A stretch of DNA of 34,218 nucleotides, taken from NCBI GenBank assembly GCA_038065125.1, contig JBBTRP010000058.1:1-34218 (forward strand), in the 5' to 3' direction. Shown here piece by piece: positions 8,407 through 15,493 of the stretch (the stretch's first letter is position 1; each line of letters starts with the position of its first letter). Source of the stretch: JBBTRP01 sp038065125 (GTDB lineage: Bacteria; Patescibacteriota; Patescibacteriia; JACQRZ01). A program made the translations under genes and the position numbers. The notes under the pieces were generated by a model that worked only from the letters and a program-made list of their open reading frames with translations, ran no database searches and had not been told where the DNA came from.

Positions 8407-9690
8407 TTATTTCTTCTCGTCCTTCTTGGGGATGGCGGAAGGATTTTTTAAGAGCTCCACTGCTTTCTCCAGTTGCGGGTCTCGCTTCTTCTCAAAATCT
8501 TCGTCGGAAAGCTCAATGGTCACATCAGGTTCGATACCGTTCTCATTGATCGTGCGTCCCGAGGGAGTGAGCCAGCGAGCAACCGTGAGCTTGATCGAGG
8601 ATCCGTCACTGAGGTGCTTGAGATCTTGAACCGACCCTTTTCCAAATGTTTTTGCCCCCACCAGCGTTGCCTTGTGGTAGTCCTGAAGCGCGCCCGCGAC
8701 AATCTCGGACGCAGAAGCGGATCCCTCATTTACCAGGACAATAGTCGGCATGTCGGAAAGGAGCGGCCGCGTCCGCGATGTGTACTCGTCTTTTTTCTTG
8801 TCGCCATACTCTTCGATCACAACGGTCTTGCCATCAACCCAATACCCTGCGAGCTGAACAGCCGTATCCAAATATCCTCCGGGGTTATTGCGAAGGTCAA
8901 CGATGAGTCCCTTCACGCGGTGCTTGAGTACGTCTTTGACGGCATCACGGAATCTGTTCTCCGTATCCTGATTAAAATGCGAAACTTTAATTTCCGCAAA
9001 CTGATCGTCACGCACCTTCCAGGTGACCGACGCGACCTCAATCGTCGAACGAACAATCGTCACGTCGCGCTCTTTGCGTTCGGTATCCCGAAAGATCGTG
9101 AGGATGACTTTCGTGCCGCCCTTTCCCCGGATGCGGTTGACCGCCTCGTCAACGGTCATGCTTGCGGTTGATTTTTTATCGATCTCAAGAATCTTGTCCC
9201 CCGCCCGCAGGCCCGCCTTTTCTGCCGGCGTCCCAGGAAGCGGTGCGATCACTTGGAGCTGTCGTTTCTTGATGCCAATTTCCGCGCCAATGCCTTCAAA
9301 GCTTCCTGAAAGGCTCTCGTCGAATTTTTTTGATGTTTCCGGATCGAGAAACACGGAGTACGGATCCTCAAGCGCCCCTACGATTCCTTCCAGCGCCCCA
9401 TAGAACAGCTTCGTATCCGGCGTGTCCTTCGTAATGTAGTCTCGCTTCACTCGCTTCCATACATCCCAGAGAAGATCGAAGTCAACATCCTTTGAGAGGT
9501 ACTTCGGCAACGGCTTGTCCGTATCGCGCAGCGACCCGCTTGCCGACGACTGCGCGGGAGTAGTTGGCGCAGTGCGCATACCAAAAAAATATCCGCCGGC
9601 AAAACCGCCACCGAGTAAGCTGATGGCGAGAACGGCGATGCCGATTCGCCGGATCGGTGTATTTGATTGTTCGATTTTTTGTGAGTCCAT
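8407..9690 (-). CDS. ctpA: S41 family C-terminal processing peptidase (CtpA/Prc type)
   Basis: This is a serine protease of family S41 that trims C-termini of envelope proteins. The 427-residue protein has an N-terminal membrane anchor (about residues 15-35). A PDZ domain follows around 130-215 (GIGAEIGIKKRQLQV, AEKAGLRAGDKIL), then the catalytic domain. The nucleophile Ser is in NEGSASASEIVAGAL near residue 328 and the general-base Lys in GAKTFGKGSVQD near 353. A charged KK-rich tail ends the protein. It is the last gene of the parA-parB-murA-ctpA unit, starting 5 bp after murA, and is closed by the terminator at 8369-8400. The active domain probably faces the outside of the membrane. Confidence 0.95.
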   Translation of the reverse strand: MDSQKIEQSNTPIRRIGIAVLAISLLGGGFAGGYFFGMRTAPTTPAQSSASGSLRDTDKPLPKYLSKDVDFDLLWDVWKRVKRDYITKDTPDTKLFYGALEGIVGALEDPYSVFLDPETSKKFDESLSGSFEGIGAEIGIKKRQLQVIAPLPGTPAEKAGLRAGDKILEIDKKSTASMTVDEAVNRIRGKGGTKVILTIFRDTERKERDVTIVRSTIEVASVTWKVRDDQFAEIKVSHFNQDTENRFRDAVKDVLKHRVKGLIVDLRNNPGGYLDTAVQLAGYWVDGKTVVIEEYGDKKKDEYTSRTRPLLSDMPTIVLVNEGSASASEIVAGALQDYHKATLVGAKTFGKGSVQDLKHLSDGSSIKLTVARWLTPSGRTINENGIEPDVTIELSDEDFEKKRDPQLEKAVELLKNPSAIPKKDEKK

Positions 9691-9695
9691 TCTTT

Positions 9696-10949
9696 TTACT
9701 GTTCTCTGATAATATCCGCGCCGATTTTTTTCAACCGCTCCTCGATTCGCTCATACCCCCGATCAATAAGCTGCGCGTCGTTTATGACCGTTGTTCCCTG
9801 TGCGATGAGTCCCGCAATGAGAAGCGAGATGCCTGCTCGCAAATCCAGCGACTTGATCGTGTGGCCGGCAAGCTCGGTAGGACCACTCACGAGCACGCGG
9901 TGCGGGTCGCACACGGTTGCCTTGGCGCCCATGGTCACCAACTCCTGGATGTAGCCCATGCGCCCTTCAAAAAGGGTGTCATGAATGAGCGAGGTCCCTT
10001 CGCATTGCGTGGCGAGAATCCCGAAAAGAGATTGAAGATCGGTGGGAATCCCAGGGTAGGGCCGCGTATCGATTTTAAAATTTTTAAGGCGCGTGGGTCG
10101 CTTTATTCTAATCGAGGTTTTACCGATGTCAAATTGTGCCCCCATACTTGCAAGCGTTGCGAGTACCACATCCAGATGATCGGGAGCACACCCAGTAATC
10201 GTCAGGGGGCTGCCCGTCGCAAGACCCATAATGAGAAAGGTCCCGGCCTCGATCGTGTCGGGGATGACTGAGTGCCGTGCGCCCGTATACTCCCGGACTC
10301 CTTGAACCGTAAGCGTCGAGGTGCCGATCCCCTCGATTGAGACGCCAAGTCGCGTCAAAAATAGTGCGAGATCCTGCACGTGCGGTTCGTACGCCGCGTT
10401 CTTGATGCGCGTCGTACCGTCAATGCCGCTTGCAAGCATCAAGATGTTTTCTGTCGCGGTCACGGACGCTTCCCGTAAAACGACCGTTCCGGCTTTCAAT
10501 GCTCGCCGGGTAAGTCGGTATCCTTCGTTCGTTTTTTTGACTGCGGCTCCCAACTGCTCTAGTCCCTCAAAGTGGGCATCCAGAGGCCGATTTCCAATCA
10601 AGCACCCTCCCGGTTCAGGAATGGTGATTGTGCCGAATCGGGAAAGAAACGGTCCGAGTAGTAAAATAGATGCGCGAAAAGAGCGGATCAGATGACGGTC
10701 AACCTGATAACTTGAAGCGTCGCCCGCGCACGTCGTGACCTGATGCTCGCCGGTCCACCGAATGTCGCATCCCGCATTCTTGAGGAGTGACATCATGGAC
10801 TCAACGTCTGTAATCCGGGGCACATTATCCAAAATACACGTCTCACGTGTCAGAAGCGTTGCAGCCAAGATAGGGAGTACCGCGTTTTTTGACCCGGAGA
10901 CGCCAATCGACCCCGAAAGCGTCGCGCCGCCGCGAATAACAAATTTCAC
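9696..10949 (-). CDS. murA: UDP-N-acetylglucosamine 1-carboxyvinyltransferase MurA
   Basis: MurA transfers enolpyruvate from PEP to UDP-GlcNAc, the first committed step of peptidoglycan synthesis. The protein is 417 residues, the standard length. The N-terminal SGSKNAVLPILAATLLT motif carries the catalytic Lys/Asn region. The active-site loop reads EPGGCLIGNRPLDAH near residue 115, keeping the Cys that fosfomycin alkylates in E. coli. The C-terminal half ends with DLRAGISLLIAGLIAQG, also typical. It sits 9 bp downstream of parB and 5 bp upstream of ctpA, away from the main mur cluster about 2 kb further on. Confidence 0.97.
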   Translation of the reverse strand: MKFVIRGGATLSGSIGVSGSKNAVLPILAATLLTRETCILDNVPRITDVESMMSLLKNAGCDIRWTGEHQVTTCAGDASSYQVDRHLIRSFRASILLLGPFLSRFGTITIPEPGGCLIGNRPLDAHFEGLEQLGAAVKKTNEGYRLTRRALKAGTVVLREASVTATENILMLASGIDGTTRIKNAAYEPHVQDLALFLTRLGVSIEGIGTSTLTVQGVREYTGARHSVIPDTIEAGTFLIMGLATGSPLTITGCAPDHLDVVLATLASMGAQFDIGKTSIRIKRPTRLKNFKIDTRPYPGIPTDLQSLFGILATQCEGTSLIHDTLFEGRMGYIQELVTMGAKATVCDPHRVLVSGPTELAGHTIKSLDLRAGISLLIAGLIAQGTTVINDAQLIDRGYERIEERLKKIGADIIREQ

Positions 10950-10958
10950 AGGCGAACT

Positions 10959-11846
10959 CTAATACGAGATCATCTTTGCAAGAATGGCGTTCATCTCGTC
11001 ATCGGAGTAAAAGTCGATGATGATCGATCCATTCTTGCCCTTCTTTTTAATCGTCACACGTGTTCCAAAATGATCTCGCAGCACCGCCTCCTTGTGCGCA
11101 AGATCGGGATTGGTGTTGTAGCGGGTCGTCCTTTTTTTCTGTGAAATCTCCAATGCGCGCCGGTCTGCCCCCGCCGCATCAAGACCCTGTTCGATCGTCT
11201 CCTGAAAGAGCTTTCTCTGTCCTTCCACCGTGGGAATACTTAATATCGCACGAGAATGGGCTGAGGTAATAAGACCATCTCGAATCGCGTCCTGTATCTC
11301 GCTGGGAAGATTGAGAATGCGTAAGGTATTCGTAATGACAGGTCGTGACTTGCCTACTCGGCGAGCAAGCTCGTCTTGCTTGAGGCTAAACTCATCAATA
11401 AGTTTGCGATAGGAGTGCGCAAGTTCAATCGGATTAAGATCGACTCGCTGGATATTCTCGATGAGCGCGACGGCAAGCCGTTCGTGCTCGTCCGCCTCGC
11501 GGAATACGACCGGCACACTTTTCAGTCCGATTAGTTTTGACGCGCGCAGCCGCCGCTCACCCGCGATCAGTCGATAGCGATTACCATTCTTACTCACGAC
11601 CAACGGCTGGATAATACCGTACTCTTTGATCGACTCCCCTAATTCCCGGAGTGCCTCCGCACCAAACTCCTTTCGGGGTTGCATGTCGTTTGAATCGATC
11701 AAGTCCACGGGGAGCTCCGTACTATCTTCGTCCCTGAGTCGATCGCGACTTGGGGCACTTGCGCGCGGCATGACAGGGTTTTGCGCCGGAGTTTTTTTTC
11801 GTGCAATCAACGCGTCAAGTCCGCGTCCAAGACCATACTGAGACAT
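10959..11846 (-). CDS. parB: Chromosome partitioning protein ParB
   Basis: ParB is the CTPase and DNA-binding clamp that loads on parS sites near the origin. The 295-residue protein starts with the typical GLGRGLDALIA stretch. The N-terminal domain includes LIDSNDMQPRKEF, the GESIKEYGIIQPLVV box and the GERRLRASK motif of the CTP-binding fold (about residues 110-130). A helix-turn-helix follows (LKQDELARRVGKSRPVITNTLRI is the region, about 175-197). A dimerisation tail ends the protein. It lies 15 bp after parA. I found no canonical parS palindrome in this window. Confidence 0.95.
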   Translation of the reverse strand: MSQYGLGRGLDALIARKKTPAQNPVMPRASAPSRDRLRDEDSTELPVDLIDSNDMQPRKEFGAEALRELGESIKEYGIIQPLVVSKNGNRYRLIAGERRLRASKLIGLKSVPVVFREADEHERLAVALIENIQRVDLNPIELAHSYRKLIDEFSLKQDELARRVGKSRPVITNTLRILNLPSEIQDAIRDGLITSAHSRAILSIPTVEGQRKLFQETIEQGLDAAGADRRALEISQKKRTTRYNTNPDLAHKEAVLRDHFGTRVTIKKKGKNGSIIIDFYSDDEMNAILAKMISY

Positions 11847-11861
11847 ACGCTCGTGAAGGGG

Positions 11862-12677
11862 TTATGATTGGGAGATGTGGGCAACGTCCTGAGACTGTCG
11901 ACTTCTCTCCATCTCAAGACTGAGGAGTTCGCGCATACACCGCTCGTATGCGCGCGCGCCGCGACTGGATGCGCTGTAGTGGAGAATCGTCTTGCCATGG
12001 CTTGGAGCCTCCGCAAGGCGGATATTTCGCGGGATGACGGTCCGAAAAATTTTCTTTGGAAAATGCCGGTAGAGCTCCAGGAGGATGTGTTCGGAGAGTT
12101 TGTAGCGTCGGTCATACATCGTAATCAGCGCCCCGAGAATCTCCAGGTCGTTCTTGAGGTGGTCTTTGACCAGCTGGATCGTTTCCATGAGCTGCCCGAT
12201 TCCTTCCAGTGCAAAGTATTCTGCCTGCACCGGAATAAGCACCGCGTCTGACGCGACCAGACCATTGATGGTGAGGAGTCCCAGCGACGGAGGGCAGTCG
12301 ATAAAAATATAGTCGAATGACTCGCGAAGCGGTTGGAGTGCTTTATATAGCTGGTGCTCTCGCTCTTCGACGTCCACCAATTCCACATTGGCACCAGCAA
12401 GCGCAACGGTTGCGGGAAGGATCTTGAACGGATGCGGCTCTATCTCATGTAGCGCGCCGAGCGCATCAATCGCGCCCGAGATCACCTCATACACTCCGTA
12501 GTGAAGCTGGCTTGGGTCAAGTCCGAGTCCCGAAGTCGCATTCGCCTGAGGATCGAGGTCCACCAGCACGCACGACTTCCCGCTCGACCCGACATATGCA
12601 GCAAGGTTCATCGCCGTGGTTGTCTTACCCACGCCGCCCTTTTGGTTCACGATCGCAATAGTCCGTGCTCTGGACAT
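11862..12677 (-). CDS. parA: Chromosome partitioning ATPase ParA/Soj
   Basis: ParA is a Walker-type ATPase that moves ParB-parS complexes over the nucleoid. From the ATG at 12677 it is 271 residues and opens SRARTIAIVNQKGGVGKTTT, with the deviant Walker A lysine. Walker B lies in DYIFIDCPPSLG near residue 112, and the family stretch ITMYDRRYKLSE is also present. An upstream in-frame ATG at 12719 would add 14 residues that are unlike the family, so I prefer the internal start. The region just upstream is occupied by the 179-bp hairpin element, so the promoter either lies within it or the transcript comes from the upstream gene. Confidence 0.93.
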   Translation of the reverse strand: MSRARTIAIVNQKGGVGKTTTAMNLAAYVGSSGKSCVLVDLDPQANATSGLGLDPSQLHYGVYEVISGAIDALGALHEIEPHPFKILPATVALAGANVELVDVEEREHQLYKALQPLRESFDYIFIDCPPSLGLLTINGLVASDAVLIPVQAEYFALEGIGQLMETIQLVKDHLKNDLEILGALITMYDRRYKLSEHILLELYRHFPKKIFRTVIPRNIRLAEAPSHGKTILHYSASSRGARAYERCMRELLSLEMERSRQSQDVAHISQS

Positions 12678-12730
12678 AGAATGAATGTTTCTATCCTGAC
12701 AGTGTACCGTTGAAATCAAAGGCTGTCTAT

Positions 12731-12909
12731 ACTGATCTTTTTACACCATCTTAATTCTAAAACCTCTGCTTCTGGTCGCCTTCTCGCTCTTCGCCATAAA
12801 AAATTCTCATCGTATTTTTAATACGCTTGCGGTTTTTTAAGGCTCCAGAACTTCGAATCCGACTCATAATCAGTGGTTTTATCTCTTAAGATGCTGTAAA
12901 AAGATCAGT
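12731..12909 (-). repeat. 179-bp long-hairpin (MITE-like) element, copy 1
   Basis: The ends are a 24-bp inverted repeat (12731-12754 and 12886-12909) with a single mismatch. Inside are a further arm pair (TAAAACC with GGTTTTA), an A-tract/T-tract pair, and a central 6-bp hairpin with TTT loop around CGTATT/AATACG, so the whole unit can fold into one imperfect hairpin. A second copy of exactly the same length lies at 28661-28839, with about 14 differences in the 131-bp core by eye. The outer 5 bases include the stop codon of the fibronectin-domain gene. No target-site duplication is visible and no transposase is nearby. This element fills the gap before parA. Confidence 0.85.
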
Positions 12910-15484
12910 CACGAAATCCTTTGATGAGCTTGTACACGATGCTGACATTAATAAGAAGCGCGATGACTGCGATAATCCCATATCCGATGAGATGAAGCGG
13001 CAGTCGATCAACCGTCTCTTGCGGAACTATCTGCGTGATCGGGGGGAGCGGTCGATCTTTTGTGGCGATGGTACGGACGGTGAATTTGTCCTGTTGTACA
13101 CGGTCATCAGCAAACACGACTTTCACATTCAGTGGATATGACCCGATCGCGGTCGGCATCAGAAGGTTTCCAGCATAGCACTTCCGCGTAAAGTCGTACA
13201 TCAGAAAATACCGCGACGTGTCAAAGGTCATGGTCATAAACCGCACCGGCCGGGAAAAGAGCGTTGCGCTCACGCACATCTGCAGCGCCGTTCCCGCCTG
13301 CGCGACCAACTCACGACCGTTCACGGTGATAAACGAAGAGAGATCAAACACGCTTGTCGCGCGCAGCGGCGGCCCCTTCTGTTTTGTAATCTTCGTTTTT
13401 GATATGACTTTTAAGTTCAGGTGTTTCTGTTCATCGCTGCGTTGCCCGAATACGGAAAAAAGACTCGCGTGCTTGGTGGTCCCCTCAACGGTATTGTTTT
13501 CAGTATCCACCTTTGACGGAAGTGCGATCCACTCATTCATGAGCGCATCCCAGCTGTGCACACGCAAGGATGTCTCGACAATTCCGGACACGAGTTTTTT
13601 TGAATACTTGAATTGCAGCGTGATATCTTTTGAAAACCGGTGGGTCTCCTGATCATCCCGCTGGATACTAATCTTGTAAAATGTATCGCCAAGGACCGCT
13701 GTGTCCTTTGGCAACGCGACACCGCTATCGATGTCGCGAACCTGCTCATAGGTGATCGGGGCGACCGAGACTTCAAACGGTGTGGGAAGAGTCTGGGAGG
13801 GAATGGAGAGAGTGAGACCAGAAGTCTCTCCAGAAGACCCTGAATTTTTCGCTTCAAGGGTCGCCTCTTGCTGTGGTAAAAACGTCTTTGATGCTTCCGG
13901 GGCGAGCGTGAGCGTTACTGCCTGGACGACTGGTGCTGTTGGCGGAGCGGTGATTTCTCCCGATGGTGTCGCGACGGATGCCAGCGGCTGGTCTGCACGC
14001 TGTTCTTGGCCGATAGCGCTTGACGCTGCTGGCTTTTCAATTACCGGTGGGAGCACAAGAGGCGGCGGCCCTTTCGGAGTTACGGTAACCGCGGCGCCGC
14101 TCGATTGTTTTCCGTATTTGTTCACCGCAAATACGGTGTAATACGCCGGAATATCATTAGGAAGGTTCATGTCAGAAAAACTCGTCCCAAACTCTTTGTA
14201 CACGGTCACGCCCTCATTGATGTCCTGGGGAAACCCCTTCTCGCTCCACTGAATTTGCACATAGAGCACCGTGGGATCGGGCGGATTTCCCCACGTGAGA
14301 GTAGCGCGGCCATCATCTCCTTTCGCTTCAAGATTCAACACATTTGTCGGCGACTCGATAACTGTCGACTTTGATGTCGTTTGCTCGTCTGTTGTTGACG
14401 TCTCTGCCGGAACAACGATCTTTCTGATGACCGGCTTGAGGCCGGGAATAAATCCCCCCAAAGGCGCCGAAGGGACTGCGAGTTTTATGGTCATGATCGC
14501 CCCAGACGTTGTATAGGTACTGAATGTGAGGTCGTTGTAGGAGCGGACGCGATACTGGAACTGCCGTTCGGGTGGAAGGTTGGTATCGCGGTAGGAGGTG
14601 CTATTTTGATCAAGAAGGGCGATCGCCTCATACGACTCCTCCCGTCCTTCTTTGACCTCACGCCGCTCCACGATGAACCCCCGCTCGATTCCCGAATTAT
14701 CTCTCCAGGTCATTTCGATCACGCCTTCTTTTGTCGCTATGCTCCGCAGTTCTGATGGCGCAAAAATTCCACCCGACATACTCGTTGACTGGATACGATT
14801 TGCGGTCACGCCGACCCGATCATTGGTAACGATCGCAACAGCAAGCGCACCACTATCCTGCTCGGCCCCGACAACCATCACACGATTGGGGCCCACATCC
14901 CCATTGATCATCTGTCTGTTTTGCGGGATGGTCGTTTGCAGTGTTACCGAGGCGTTCCCTGAGTCGCTCCCGGCGGTGATAGCTAGGCTTTTCTGGCCGC
15001 TCACGTTCTGGTTGACGGGCCTGCCCAAACCTTGCGCCTGAAACGTCGCATGTGCTCCGATGCGAATCACCACCATGCTCCCCGCCGGAATCGGTGTCCC
15101 TCCGGTTGTCGGATAGGAAAACGTAATGGTTCGTGCACTCGTGTCGATCACCGCGCCCCAAACCCCGGCCCCTGCCGTCGTCGCAATCGTCGCTTGAGTC
15201 GCACCAAACATGAGATCGAGGTCGTCGCGCGTGAGCGCGGTGAGGTTCATCGACGCGTTTGTCAGGTTCAGAGAGATTGAACCGGATGCCATGCCGGATG
15301 CCGAACGAAACATAATCGTATAATCCGAAAACGACTCAACGATCGGCGTGGATACCCGAATCATGAGATCGGTAAGCGCAGCGGCATGAACATACTGACT
15401 ACCGAAAAAAAATGTTGAGACCGCAATAACAACACCCGTACAAAGATACGTGATACGTGATACGTGATATGTGATACAAGTCAT
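12905..15484 (-). CDS. Secreted/membrane-anchored protein with fibronectin type III domains
   Basis: This 859-residue envelope protein has an N-terminal hydrophobic signal segment (about 12-34, ending in a VHAAA-like cleavage region). A beta-rich domain follows (about 35-160, containing GVWGAVIDTSARTITFSYP). Two fibronectin type III domains come next (about 240-335 with TWRDNSGIERGFIVER, and 375-470 with LTWGNPPDP). After them are a Pro/Ala/Ser-rich linker, a second beta-rich domain (about 520-810, with VDTENNT and two Cys) and a C-terminal transmembrane helix (about 830-852) with a short basic tail. Domains 1 and the last are homologous to the next gene upstream. The gap to that gene is only 9 bp, so they are co-transcribed. 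Function is unknown; display or adhesion at the cell surface is a guess. Confidence 0.8.
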   Translation of the reverse strand: MTCITYHVSRITYLCTGVVIAVSTFFFGSQYVHAAALTDLMIRVSTPIVESFSDYTIMFRSASGMASGSISLNLTNASMNLTALTRDDLDLMFGATQATIATTAGAGVWGAVIDTSARTITFSYPTTGGTPIPAGSMVVIRIGAHATFQAQGLGRPVNQNVSGQKSLAITAGSDSGNASVTLQTTIPQNRQMINGDVGPNRVMVVGAEQDSGALAVAIVTNDRVGVTANRIQSTSMSGGIFAPSELRSIATKEGVIEMTWRDNSGIERGFIVERREVKEGREESYEAIALLDQNSTSYRDTNLPPERQFQYRVRSYNDLTFSTYTTSGAIMTIKLAVPSAPLGGFIPGLKPVIRKIVVPAETSTTDEQTTSKSTVIESPTNVLNLEAKGDDGRATLTWGNPPDPTVLYVQIQWSEKGFPQDINEGVTVYKEFGTSFSDMNLPNDIPAYYTVFAVNKYGKQSSGAAVTVTPKGPPPLVLPPVIEKPAASSAIGQEQRADQPLASVATPSGEITAPPTAPVVQAVTLTLAPEASKTFLPQQEATLEAKNSGSSGETSGLTLSIPSQTLPTPFEVSVAPITYEQVRDIDSGVALPKDTAVLGDTFYKISIQRDDQETHRFSKDITLQFKYSKKLVSGIVETSLRVHSWDALMNEWIALPSKVDTENNTVEGTTKHASLFSVFGQRSDEQKHLNLKVISKTKITKQKGPPLRATSVFDLSSFITVNGRELVAQAGTALQMCVSATLFSRPVRFMTMTFDTSRYFLMYDFTRKCYAGNLLMPTAIGSYPLNVKVVFADDRVQQDKFTVRTIATKDRPLPPITQIVPQETVDRLPLHLIGYGIIAVIALLINVSIVYKLIKGFRD
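15445..15477. repeat. Heptanucleotide tandem repeat inside the first codons of the FN3 gene
   Basis: On the plus strand GATACGT occurs three times in a row, followed by GATATGT and a partial GATAC, about 4.7 units. It lies 5 to 40 bp inside the ATG of the fibronectin-domain gene, between the start codon and the signal peptide. Seven is not a multiple of three, so loss or gain of a unit would shift the frame. Confidence 0.85.
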
Positions 15485-15493
15485 GATACTTCA

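Noticed and set aside
12720..12920. Target-site duplication at the hairpin elements
   Set aside because: The bases flanking both copies do not match each other, so simple transposon insertion is not shown.
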